From: Halobacillus alkaliphilus
GTDB lineage: Bacteria > Bacillota > Bacilli > Bacillales > Halobacillaceae
Direction: 5' to 3'
NCBI RefSeq assembly: GCF_900113125.1
Contig: NZ_FOOG01000028.1
Span: 1 to 53,242 of the forward strand
DNA length: 53,242 nt
Below are positions 8,278 through 15,948 of the stretch, one piece after another (the first letter of the stretch is position 1; the number at the start of each line of letters is the position of its first letter). The translations under genes were made by a program, and so were the position numbers. A model generated the notes under the pieces. That model saw nothing but the letters and a program-made list of their open reading frames with translations. It was not told the DNA's origin and did not search any database.

Positions 8278-8679
8278 TTAGTTATTGCTAGAACCATTAC
8301 CTGAGTTGCGGCCGCCTTTTTTACCAATCTTCTCAAAATGTTTTTCTCCGTACTTATCACTTGTCGTTTCTCCGCCTTTTTGGCCGATTTCTTCATAAAA
8401 TTCTTGATCATGTTCTTTAGCGGTTGTTTCTCCGCCCTTCTTGCCTATTTCCTCAAAGTGTTCTTGACTGTACTCTTCGCTGGTGGTCTCTCCACCTTTT
8501 TGACCGATATCTTCAAAGTGCTTTTGGCTGTACTCCTGGCTTGTAGTTTCGCCACCTTTTTGACCAATATTCTCGAAATGTTCTTGATCGTATTTGCGGC
8601 TTGTCTTCTCTCCACCCTTACGACCAGCTTCTTCTCGACTCATGGTTTGGTTTTGATTTTGATTATTGTTCTTAGCCAT
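8278..8679 (-). CDS. gsiB: GsiB-like KGG-repeat general stress protein
   Basis: Highly hydrophilic 133-aa protein built of 20-residue repeats with the KGG motif (GRKGGEKTS, then four GQKGGETTS/GKKGGETTS-type copies, then GKKGGRNSG), separated by EYSQEHFEEI-type stretches. This is the GsiB / stress-induced KGG family, LEA-like proteins linked to desiccation, salt and general stress. The start at 8679 is chosen because AAAGGAGG lies 8 nt before it; the frame stays open further upstream without a site. The repeats are nearly identical and so may vary in copy number between strains. A possible sigma-B promoter lies upstream. Confidence 0.85.
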   Translation of the reverse strand: MAKNNNQNQNQTMSREEAGRKGGEKTSRKYDQEHFENIGQKGGETTSQEYSQKHFEDIGQKGGETTSEEYSQEHFEEIGKKGGETTAKEHDQEFYEEIGQKGGETTSDKYGEKHFEKIGKKGGRNSGNGSSNN

Positions 8680-8714
8680 TTTATTTTGCCTCCTTTGAAT
8701 AAGATATAAAATAC

Positions 8715-8742
8715 TTACCACCAATCACATGGAGATCAAACC
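8715..8742 (-). promoter_or_regulatory. Possible sigma-B promoter of the KGG gene
   Basis: Minus strand GGTTTGA (8742-8736), about 14-nt spacer, TGGTAAG, compared with GTTTAA-N12-15-GGGTAT. The -10 match is imperfect; the call leans on the known sigma-B control of gsiB. Confidence 0.35.
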
Positions 8743-8816
8743 CAAATATTTACTTGTAATATTTTTTTAATATAACTAATCAGGTTTAAGTGGATCATGG
8801 TACTATTACTTCTTTT

Positions 8817-9239
8817 TTAATTGTTGCTTGAGCCTTTGGCCGTTTCACTCATAATGTTTCCAGCTATTTCATCAGATCCCTGTTTTCCTATATCTCCTAT
8901 ACTCACCACACCACGGATGGTATCTTGGTCCACAACAAGCAGGCGGCGAATCTGATGATCTTGCATTAAACGAGCAGCTTCAGCTATTTCCATATCTGAG
9001 GAACCTGTAATAATTTTTTCCGTCATAATATCAGAAGCTTTTACATCATCGGGCGACCCTTTAGCAAGCCCTTTTACTACGATATCGCGGTCTGTAACAA
9101 CGCCTGCATATTTGCCTTCTTCGACAATTGGTACAAACCCAACATCTTCTTCTCTCATGCATTTGGCTACTTCTGATAAGTTATCGGAGGCCTCGCAAGT
9201 CGTAAGATTCGCATTCATATACTCTTTTAGTGCTGTCAT
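8817..9239 (-). CDS. Tandem CBS-domain protein
   Basis: A 140-aa cytoplasmic protein made of two CBS domains (about 8-62 and 74-128). Both show the usual VGFVPIVEEGKYAGVVTDRDI and IRRLLVVDQDTIRGVVSIGDI blocks. Such stand-alone pairs bind adenine nucleotides and often respond to energy or general stress; B. subtilis YhcV/YlbB are of this kind. Two adjacent ATG codons occur. GGTGGAGG is too close to the first (9242), so I place the start at the second (9239). The C-terminal SETAKGSSNN resembles the tail of the KGG protein next to it. Confidence 0.85.
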   Translation of the reverse strand: MTALKEYMNANLTTCEASDNLSEVAKCMREEDVGFVPIVEEGKYAGVVTDRDIVVKGLAKGSPDDVKASDIMTEKIITGSSDMEIAEAARLMQDHQIRRLLVVDQDTIRGVVSIGDIGKQGSDEIAGNIMSETAKGSSNN

Positions 9240-9528
9240 CATTCCTCCACCTTTCTAATTGATTTGATTTATATTAGTTCTTTTTACTTTTAATGGTAAT
9301 TTCAAACAAGGTTGCTTCCATTTCCTACAATTGTCTTAGGAGGCAATGGAGACGTTATGACTTTAGTCAGATTTTAGCTTGATATAGAAGATTGTAGTTT
9401 ATTTTTTCATTTAAACGGAAAAGGAATGAATTATATAAAAATAATAAATGGAGAAAAGTGCTTTCGGGTTACCATAAAGGTTTCCTACACTTTTCCACTA
9501 CAAAAAATAATGAAAGGAGAGTAAAAAG

Positions 9529-9618
9529 ATGACCACCGCTTTAGGATATGGTTTCTTATTCATCTTCGTAGCTATCGTTCGTTTCTTCTTATGTAACAGC
9601 GAAACTAGAAATCGTTAA
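9529..9618 (+). CDS. Small membrane protein, 29 aa
   Basis: Begins MTTALGYGFLFIFVAIVRFF and ends CNSETRNR. It has one hydrophobic segment and a short charged C-terminus. The start has AAAGGAGAG at a good distance (7 nt). It is shorter than usual gene-finder cut-offs. It resembles the many single-helix mini-proteins of Bacillaceae, but it lacks the YjcZ signature LFILLIIVG. No function can be given. It is followed by a terminator that mainly serves the opposite gene. Confidence 0.55.
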   Translation: MTTALGYGFLFIFVAIVRFFLCNSETRNR

Positions 9619-9636
9619 AGCTGTAATTTAAGGTGA

Positions 9637-9676
9637 ATAAAAAACAATGCTTCCACCCTCATTTGCGGAAGCATTG
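9637..9676 (-). terminator. Terminator of the dehydroquinate-synthase-like gene
   Basis: CAATGCTTCC (9645-9654) and GGAAGCATTG (9667-9676) form a stem. On the minus strand it is followed by TTTTTTA. Confidence 0.85.
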
Positions 9677-9681
9677 CCCGT

Positions 9682-10221
9682 TTATTTCTCCCAAATAATT
9701 TCATCCACTTGCGTTCCTAAATGCCGGCCAGGCTTATCCCTGATCCCGAGCAGTCGATGTCCAACTTCCAGACTGAGCAGGGGGAGTTCTCCTTCATTCT
9801 CTTCCATCACATACACGCTCGAGGACTTTTGCAGCGTGGCCGAAATTATCCCTTCTTCCGTCTGACATTCAATCCTTACAAATGGGCGCTTCTCGACCTT
9901 CACACGTCCAAGAGGGAGCTCCCGGTCCTCTTTTCCAGATAAAAACAAGCTTTCTCCCGGGTTCAGTTCATGTAAGTAATACGTTTTTTCTTCTTGATAT
10001 AAGTATTGATGAAATGCGCCGCAGTTAATACGAAAGGGACGAGGCGGATAGCCGTCCGACTCTCGATTTTCGGAAAGTACTTTGACGTATCCATGTCCTG
10101 TATTTCCTATATAGAGTCCGTCCTCCGGATCAAGTATGTCGATAAAATCAAGACAAACTCTCATGCCTTCACCGATTTCTTCAATCTTAGTTACTTCTAT
10201 ATATTCATTTTTGATCGTCAT
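9682..10221 (-). CDS. 3-dehydroquinate synthase II-like protein, C-terminal half only
   Basis: 179 aa that match, block for block, the C-terminal half of the archaeal-type dehydroquinate synthase II family (MJ1249/AroB'). The blocks are VCLDFIDILDPEDGLYIGN, the YPPRPFRINCGAFHQY motif, TYYLHELNPGE, LGRVKVEKRPFVRIE and the end GRHLGTQVDEIIWEK. Family members are about 320-370 aa; the N-terminal half with the presumed Schiff-base lysine region is absent. AAGGAGG lies 10 nt before the ATG at 10221, so this is a designed short gene, not a cut one; upstream codons in frame have no site. It is divergent from the M20 amidohydrolase, 140 bp apart. It probably does not make dehydroquinate by itself. 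Confidence 0.72.
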   Translation of the reverse strand: MTIKNEYIEVTKIEEIGEGMRVCLDFIDILDPEDGLYIGNTGHGYVKVLSENRESDGYPPRPFRINCGAFHQYLYQEEKTYYLHELNPGESLFLSGKEDRELPLGRVKVEKRPFVRIECQTEEGIISATLQKSSSVYVMEENEGELPLLSLEVGHRLLGIRDKPGRHLGTQVDEIIWEK

Positions 10222-10362
10222 GGATTGAATGAACCTCCTTTTTCTTGATAAACAAAGTATATCAGACCCATAAAATAGTCTCGAAGATAGAAAATTCGAA
10301 TAAATAGTTGTCCTTAGAGGTTCGGATGTGTCATGGTTAATAAAAAGAACAGAGGTGATTGG

Positions 10363-11547
10363 ATGACAACGTTGTTGGAACAAGCACAATCCACGCAAGC
10401 GGATTTGACCCAGTGGCGACAATACTTACATCAAAACCCGGAGACAGGGTATGAAGAATATAATACATCCCGCTTTGTACAGGAAAAACTGAAAGAATTC
10501 GGTTATGAACCTTACGTGATCGCGAAAACCGGGGTGGTGGCATTACTCGACTCTGGAAACCCTGGACCCACGGTCGGATTAAGAGCCGACATGGATGCTC
10601 TTCCTATCCAGGACGAAAAAACAGCAGACTATGCTTCCAACACACCAGGTAAAGCCCATTTATGCGGACATGATGGACATACCACTATGCTGCTAGGGGC
10701 AGCGAAGCTATTAAAAGATAACCCTCCTAAACAAGGCAAGATCAAGCTTGTATTTCAACCGGCGGAGGAAGCACTGTTTGGAGCTCGAACGATGATCGAA
10801 GAGGGTGTTCTTGAAAACCCTGAGATCGACGTAATGGCTGGTCTTCACGTCAATCCGGATTATCCTACTGGGCAAGTAACCTGTGCACAAAAAGAAGCCT
10901 GTGCAGCCGCTGACTTTTTTGACCTTGAGGTTATTGGAAAAGGCGGACACGCGGCGCAACCTCATAAAGCAGCAGATCCTATCAGTGTCGCTTCTGAAGT
11001 GATCAGTTCTCTGCAGCAGGTCGTCAGCCGCCAGGTGAATCCTTTATCTCCTACGGTACTTACCGTCGGCCAGATTCACGGCGGGTCGGCGAACAATGCG
11101 ATCGCTCCAAGAGTTTCAATTGGCGGAACCGTCCGCACACTGGACCCGGAAGTTCGTGATTCAATCGAAGCGAAAATGGAAAGTATCATTAAAGGAATTA
11201 CCCAGGGATTCGGGATGGATTATCATTTCCACTACCAATATTTCTATCCTCCGCTTGTAAATGACGAGGACCTGCTTCCTTCGGTAGAGCAAGCCGTGCA
11301 CGATGTATTCGGTCCGGGAAGGTTTTCTGTCATCCCACCGTCTATGGGCGGAGAAGACTTTTCCTTTTACGCTGAGAAGATTCCAGCGATCTTTTTCCGT
11401 CTTGGAGTTAGAAATGAAGAAAAAGAAGCCGTTTATCCTCTTCATCATCCACAGTTTGATCTCGATGAGGAAGCCCTTCCTTATGGTTCTGCGACTTTGA
11501 CGCAGTGGGCGCTGTCGATGACGGAGGATTTAAGGAAGTATAAATAA
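10363..11547 (+). CDS. M20 family amidohydrolase (N-acyl amino acid / hippurate hydrolase type)
   Basis: Cytosolic metallopeptidase-fold hydrolase of 394 aa that removes acyl groups from amino acids or related amides. Metal ligands are visible in order: GLRADMDALP, LCGHDGHTTM, FQPAEEALFG (catalytic Glu pair), GLHVNPD, and the late GGEDFSFYAE. The dimerisation lid domain covers about 175-290. The start at 10363 has AGAGGTGAT 4 nt before it and begins MTTLLEQAQ; an in-frame ATG at 10333 has a poorer context. It is monocistronic with its own terminator. The exact substrate cannot be told from sequence. Confidence 0.88.
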   Translation: MTTLLEQAQSTQADLTQWRQYLHQNPETGYEEYNTSRFVQEKLKEFGYEPYVIAKTGVVALLDSGNPGPTVGLRADMDALPIQDEKTADYASNTPGKAHLCGHDGHTTMLLGAAKLLKDNPPKQGKIKLVFQPAEEALFGARTMIEEGVLENPEIDVMAGLHVNPDYPTGQVTCAQKEACAAADFFDLEVIGKGGHAAQPHKAADPISVASEVISSLQQVVSRQVNPLSPTVLTVGQIHGGSANNAIAPRVSIGGTVRTLDPEVRDSIEAKMESIIKGITQGFGMDYHFHYQYFYPPLVNDEDLLPSVEQAVHDVFGPGRFSVIPPSMGGEDFSFYAEKIPAIFFRLGVRNEEKEAVYPLHHPQFDLDEEALPYGSATLTQWALSMTEDLRKYK

Positions 11548-11552
11548 TGGGG

Positions 11553-11587
11553 AAAGCTTGCAGAGATGAGAACTTTGCAAGCTTTTC
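11553..11587 (+). terminator. Terminator of the amidohydrolase gene
   Basis: AAAGCTTGCA pairs with TGCAAGCTTT, followed by TCTTATTTT. The tandem repeat begins 60 nt later. Confidence 0.8.
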
Positions 11588-11646
11588 TTATTTTCAAGGT
11601 GGAGAGGAGGGGCGTAAATTGCATGGAGGGGCGATGTTTCCTCCAT

Positions 11647-12100
11647 GATTGGGCCGTGCGCTTCCCGATTGGGCCGTGCGCTCCCTCGATTGGGCCGTGC
11701 GCTTCCCCGATTGGGCCGTCATCTCCCTCGATTGGGCCGTGCTCTCTCTCGATTGGGCCATTACCTCCCTCGATTGGGCCGTCATCTTCCCCGATTGGGC
11801 CGTGCTCTCCCCCGATTGGGCCGTGCGCTCCTCCGATTGGGCCGTCATCTCCCTCGATTGGGCCGTCCTCTTCCCTGATTGGGCCGTGCGCTCCCTCGAT
11901 TGGGCCGTGCGCTCCCTCGATTGGGCCGTCCTCTTCCCTGATTGGGCCGTGCTCCCCCCCGATTGGGCCGTGCGCTTCCCCGATTGGGCCGTCATCTCCA
12001 CCGATTGGGCCGTGCGCTCCCTCGATTGGGCCGTGCTCTTCCCTGATTGGGCCGTGATCTCCCCCGATTGGGCCGTGCGCTCCCTCGATTGGGCCGTGCG
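11647..12100. repeat. 21-bp tandem repeat, 22 units
   Basis: Twenty-two units in direct tandem. The first is 20 bp, units 2-21 are exactly 21 bp, and the last is cut after 14 bp. Every unit begins GATTGGGCCGT (one unit has A for G at base 10). The second half is pyrimidine-rich and varies (GCGCTCCCTC, CATCTCCCTC, GCTCTTCCCT and others). Because 21 is a multiple of three and the unit has no stop, five or more overlapping frames are open through it. None has a convincing start or RBS. It lies between the 3' ends of two convergent genes. Confidence 0.97.
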
Positions 12101-12130
12101 TAATATATTCAGGCCACGAACTCTCTATAA

Positions 12131-13099
12131 TTACTTTAACCATTTTTCTATATTAGCCGGCATTTGATAAATTCTTCCTTTTGTTTCCCCTTCCACTACA
12201 AGACTTGACCGTTTTAATAATTTAGTCATCGAATATCGTGAAGAGAGATGTAAAAACTCACGACATTCTTTATTAGTCATGGATTGTCCAAATAATAGGA
12301 AATAGTCTGCTATCGCTTGATAATGCGCTTCACTAGAACGAGTTTTACAAAAAGGACATTCCCATAGTCTTCTAATTCTAGCCATAGCATAACGCTGGCA
12401 CTCTGGGCATTGAACTCCCGTCTCTATAGTGGAAGCAGGGATTGAATAAGCTCCGAGAATATCAGAATAATAGGGGCGATGCCTCTCTACAAGCTTTTCT
12501 GAGATACGGCCAAGTTCAAAACTTTTCCTCCTTTTATATAAAGAATATACCTCTTGAATTCTCTCTATGGTTTCATCCAGGTGAGTAATGGGGACAGTTG
12601 GATCTGCTTGCAGATCCATATTAGTAGAGGGGCTGCTGAGGGCCACATGAGGAATAATCGGATAATCGTGTATGCCGCGTGCATGAAACCAATGCTCAAG
12701 CTGGATTTTCTGGCGGTTCACTTGTGCAATTGGGTTCGGAAGTCGCTCTTCTTTTCCTTGTAAAATTCGTCGAAAGGGCTGAGAGTTTCCTTCGTATATA
12801 ATCGTTCCGGAGATATTTTTAACTTCTATAATGAAGCCTGCGTGAGGGGTTAAAAGTAGGGTATCGATCTGAAAAGTTTTGCCACTTGTAAAGAGACGAA
12901 GATCTTCGAACACATGAAAAGTGGTTTTGGGGAGAAAATCAAGAAAGTAATCCAGCGCAAGTTCACCGCGGTAACCCGCCCACCTCTTTTGAATGGAATG
13001 CTCTATATTTCTTCTTTTCTCATATTGATCTGGCAGCCGGCGGTAAAGAGCTTCTTCCTGTCTCAATATAAGAGGCACACTTCTTTTTTTACGATTCAA
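12131..13099 (-). CDS. NERD-domain protein
   Basis: 322 aa. The N-terminal half (about 38-150) is a nuclease-related NERD domain: GYRGELALDYFLDFL, then FQIDTLLLTPHAGFIIEVKN with the D...EVK nuclease-fold residues, and QVNRQKIQLEHW. The C-terminal part has a four-Cys zinc ribbon (CPEC..., CPFC at about 235-258) followed by a helical region (residues 265-320). NERD proteins of this kind are common in Bacillaceae and their role is unproven, possibly DNA processing. The first codon of the frame is TTG at 13099 with only a weak GAAGTGAG site. Confidence 0.82.
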   Translation of the reverse strand: MNRKKRSVPLILRQEEALYRRLPDQYEKRRNIEHSIQKRWAGYRGELALDYFLDFLPKTTFHVFEDLRLFTSGKTFQIDTLLLTPHAGFIIEVKNISGTIIYEGNSQPFRRILQGKEERLPNPIAQVNRQKIQLEHWFHARGIHDYPIIPHVALSSPSTNMDLQADPTVPITHLDETIERIQEVYSLYKRRKSFELGRISEKLVERHRPYYSDILGAYSIPASTIETGVQCPECQRYAMARIRRLWECPFCKTRSSEAHYQAIADYFLLFGQSMTNKECREFLHLSSRYSMTKLLKRSSLVVEGETKGRIYQMPANIEKWLK

Positions 13100-13168
13100 T
13101 AGTTTCTCACTTCTTTCTTAAATTAATGAGTCTATTTCTATTAAATCTGTTTTTCCTCTTTTTGGCAA

Positions 13169-13197
13169 TAAAAAAGCGCACCCTCGTGGATGCGCTG
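13169..13197 (-). terminator. Terminator of the aldo-keto reductase gene
   Basis: Minus strand AGCGCATCC / GGGTGCGCT with a short loop and a TTTTTTATT tail. Confidence 0.8.
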
Positions 13198-13205
13198 TTC
13201 GATCA

Positions 13206-14042
13206 TTAAAATTCTTCATACTCCGCCGGATCTTGGTCATTCAATCGACCGTCCGGACGGGTTAGTTCAGCAATCATTCCCATCTCATCATCACTGAGTG
13301 AGAAATCAAATATAGACAGGTTTTCAAGCTGGCGCTCAGGGGAAGCTGATTTCGGAATCGGGATCGCTCCTAGCTGATGGTGCCAGCGTAAGACCACTTG
13401 CGAGGTTGTTTTATTATGCTCGTCTGCTATTTTCTGCAGCGTTTCATTATGAATAATCTCACTTGCTTTGGCGAGTGGACTCCAGGATTCTGTTTTAATT
13501 TCATGTTCATCGTTAAAGATCCGCTGCTCTTCCTGATTGAAAAATGGATGCAGTTCGATTTGGTTCAAGCTCGGCTTCACGCCCGTCTCGTTTTCCAGGC
13601 GTTCCAAATGTTCAGGCAGGAAGTTACATACGCCGATGGAACGAATCAGCCCCCATTTTTTCGCATCAATTAAAGCCTGCCAGGCCTCTACGTAATGATC
13701 CTGTTTAGGATTAGGCCAGTGAATTAAATACAGATCATAGTAATCAAGAGCAGCACGGTATAGGGATTCCTGGATCGCTGTAACAGCTTTATCATAGGTC
13801 TGGTAACGACCTGGAAGCTTCGAGGTTATGATCAGTTGTTCCCTTGGAATGGAACTGCGGCTGACCGCTTCTCCAACGGTTCCTTCGTTTTCATAGTTAT
13901 AAGCGGTATCAATTAGTCGATATCCAGTATCAATGGCGCTTGTGATTGCTTGAACGCCAGCATTTCCGTTCAATTTGTAAGTGCCAAAGCCTATCGCTGG
14001 CAAGGTCAAACCATCATGAAGTGTAATGTTTGGAATACTCAT
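13206..14042 (-). CDS. Aldo/keto reductase
   Basis: NADPH-dependent carbonyl reductase with a TIM-barrel fold, 278 aa, cytosolic. The catalytic tetrad is readable: Asp and Tyr in RLIDTAYNYENE, Lys in IITSKLPG, His in YDLYLIHWPNP. The coenzyme loop near the C-terminus reads IPKSASPERQLENL. It is closest to the YvgN/YtbE/glyoxal-reductase group of bacilli, which reduce methylglyoxal and aldehydes; the physiological substrate is not fixed by sequence. Single gene, divergent from alaR. Confidence 0.9.
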   Translation of the reverse strand: MSIPNITLHDGLTLPAIGFGTYKLNGNAGVQAITSAIDTGYRLIDTAYNYENEGTVGEAVSRSSIPREQLIITSKLPGRYQTYDKAVTAIQESLYRAALDYYDLYLIHWPNPKQDHYVEAWQALIDAKKWGLIRSIGVCNFLPEHLERLENETGVKPSLNQIELHPFFNQEEQRIFNDEHEIKTESWSPLAKASEIIHNETLQKIADEHNKTTSQVVLRWHHQLGAIPIPKSASPERQLENLSIFDFSLSDDEMGMIAELTRPDGRLNDQDPAEYEEF

Positions 14043-14208
14043 AATCGACTCCTTCCATAAAGATGATCTCAGCGTATCATTTTAATGAATAATTTTCCAA
14101 ACATTCGCTCTTATTTTGATGGTTGGTAAGCTATTATGTAAATATCTCTGAAACAAGGTTCTCGTTTATACCTAATACTGTTAAAATGATGGGATAGAAG
14201 GAAAGTAG

Positions 14209-14715
14209 GTGACTCCATTGAAAGAGACAGAAATTCAGGTTTTGAAGATTATTGAGAAGAATGCAAATTTAGGTGTAGCTAAAATCGCCAAGATGATGGG
14301 AAGAAGTGAAAAAGAAATTCAGCAGGTCATTTATGACCTCGAAGACAAAAAAGCGATCCTTGGCTATTCCACTTTGATTGATTGGGCAAAGGTCGTAGAG
14401 CACGAGGAAGTCACGGCTATGGTGGATGTGAAAGTGACACCGGCACGAGGAGTCGGTTTTGATAAAGTGGCCGAGCGTATTTATCGTTTTCCTGAGGTGA
14501 AAGCGGTGTATTTAATGTCCGGAGCCTATGATTTGTCCGTAACGGTTAATGGAAAGACGATGATGGATATCGGTAAGTTCATTTCCGAGAAGCTGTCGGC
14601 CCTTGATTCCGTTCTATCCACCACTACTCATTTTGTCTTGAAAAGGTACAAGCATGACGGCTTTATTCTGGAAGACGATGATGAAGATGATAAAAGAATA
14701 GTGGTATCTCCATGA
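14209..14715 (+). CDS. alaR: Lrp/AsnC-family regulator AlaR
   Basis: Transcription regulator of 168 aa. An N-terminal winged helix-turn-helix (about 5-55, LGVAKIAKMMGRSEKEIQQV) is followed by an RAM-type ligand-binding domain (about 68-150). The C-terminus is very acidic (EDDDEDD). The start is uncertain: GTG 14209 after AAGGA, or TTG 14218 after AGGTGA (5 nt). The TTG form would begin MKETEIQVLK as I remember for YugG. Its last codon overlaps the next gene in an ATGA junction, so it is translationally coupled to the aminotransferase. This is the alaR-alaT (yugG-yugH) arrangement of B. subtilis, where AlaR activates alaT. Confidence 0.85.
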   Translation: MTPLKETEIQVLKIIEKNANLGVAKIAKMMGRSEKEIQQVIYDLEDKKAILGYSTLIDWAKVVEHEEVTAMVDVKVTPARGVGFDKVAERIYRFPEVKAVYLMSGAYDLSVTVNGKTMMDIGKFISEKLSALDSVLSTTTHFVLKRYKHDGFILEDDDEDDKRIVVSP

Positions 14716-15887
14716 GTAAAAAGTCGTTCGTATCGAAGAATGTGGAGAATCTGAAACCATCGGGGATCCGCCGTTTTTTTGACGTCGCCGCCCAAATGGA
14801 GGATGTCATTTCCCTGGGAGTCGGTGAGCCGGACTTCGTCACCCCTTGGAACTTTATCGAGCAAAGCTTCCATTCTCTTGAGCAAGGGTATACATCTTAC
14901 ACGGAAAATGCAGGGATGATCGAACTGCGGAAAGAAATCAGCACATATCTACATGGGAATTTCCAGTTGGACTATGATCCTGCCGAACAGGTGATTGTTA
15001 CGGTAGGTGCAAGTCAAGCCATTGATCTTGCTTTGAGGGCGGTCGTCGAACCGGGAGATGAAGTCATCGTGGTCGAACCAAGCTTTGTGGCTTATGTTCC
15101 TACCGTCAGTCTTGCCGGAGGGACGCCTGTCACGATCCAGGCAGAAGCTGATAATGAATTCAAACTCACCGCTGAAGCCATTGAAGAAGCAGTTACCCCA
15201 AGAACGAAAGCGATCATGCTCTGCAACCCGAACAATCCCACAGGCACCTTTTTAACGAAAGAGGAACTGGAACCGATTGCTGAGGTGATTGAGAAGTACG
15301 ATTTAGTGGCGCTGTCAGATGAAATATACGCGGAACTTACGTATGACGCTTCCTATACGAGTTTCCCTTCCCTTGCTGGAATGAAGGAGCGGACCATTCT
15401 GATCAGTGGTTTTTCTAAAGCATTCGCAATGACTGGCTGGCGCCTCGGTTATGCGGCTGGGCCACCGGATCTGATTGCGGCCATGGTAAAAATTCATCAA
15501 TATACGATGATGTGCGCACCGACCATGGCTCAGCACGCGGCGCTTGAAGCGATGAAAAACGGACGTCCGAGTGTGCGGGATATGTTCGAGAGCTATAAGC
15601 AGCGTAGAAACTTTATCGTAACAAGTTTAAATGAAATGGGACTCGACTGTCCGAACCCGGGCGGCGCTTTCTATGCTTTCCCTTCCATTAAAGCCACCGG
15701 ATTATCCTCCGCTGAATTTGCCGAGCAATTGCTCCACGAAGAGCAGGTCGCTGTCGTTCCTGGTGATGTCTTCGGAGAAAGTGGAGAAGGCTATATCCGC
15801 TGCTCCTATGCCACTTCCCTGAAACAGCTTGATAAGGCAATGGACCGCATGAAACGATTTGTTGAAAGCCGGACCCCAAAACGGTAA
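14712..15887 (+). CDS. alaT: Alanine transaminase AlaT (class I PLP aminotransferase)
   Basis: Fold-type I aminotransferase of 391 aa that moves an amino group between alanine and 2-oxoglutarate. Visible residues: substrate loop GVGEPDF, CNPNNPTGTF (Asn that contacts PLP), LSDEIYAEL (Asp for the PLP nitrogen), the Schiff-base Lys in SGFSKAFAMTGWRLGY, and the late RCSYATS Arg for the carboxylate. The specific alanine call rests on coupling to the Lrp-type gene, as in B. subtilis yugGH; by sequence alone aspartate or aromatic specificity is possible. It ends in a strong terminator. Confidence 0.85.
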   Translation: MSKKSFVSKNVENLKPSGIRRFFDVAAQMEDVISLGVGEPDFVTPWNFIEQSFHSLEQGYTSYTENAGMIELRKEISTYLHGNFQLDYDPAEQVIVTVGASQAIDLALRAVVEPGDEVIVVEPSFVAYVPTVSLAGGTPVTIQAEADNEFKLTAEAIEEAVTPRTKAIMLCNPNNPTGTFLTKEELEPIAEVIEKYDLVALSDEIYAELTYDASYTSFPSLAGMKERTILISGFSKAFAMTGWRLGYAAGPPDLIAAMVKIHQYTMMCAPTMAQHAALEAMKNGRPSVRDMFESYKQRRNFIVTSLNEMGLDCPNPGGAFYAFPSIKATGLSSAEFAEQLLHEEQVAVVPGDVFGESGEGYIRCSYATSLKQLDKAMDRMKRFVESRTPKR

Positions 15888-15907
15888 GTCAGATATAAAT
15901 GACGATC

Positions 15908-15946
15908 ACAAAAACCACCTCCCCGTCGCTCGGGGAGGTGGTTTTG
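15908..15946. terminator. Strong bidirectional terminator
   Basis: AAAACCACCTCCCC and GGGGAGGTGGTTTT form a 14-bp GC-rich stem with T-runs on both strands, between convergent alaT and the SLH gene. Confidence 0.95.
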
Positions 15947-15948
15947 TT

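Noticed and set aside
11640-12100. CRISPR array
   Set aside because: Units are contiguous 21-mers without distinct spacers, and no cas genes are present.
11481-12167. Long overlapping frames through the 21-bp repeat (for example 220 aa minus, 172 and 163 aa plus)
   Set aside because: They exist because the unit length is a multiple of three and contains no stop. No frame has a good start with ribosome binding site, and unit variants are not synonymous in any frame.
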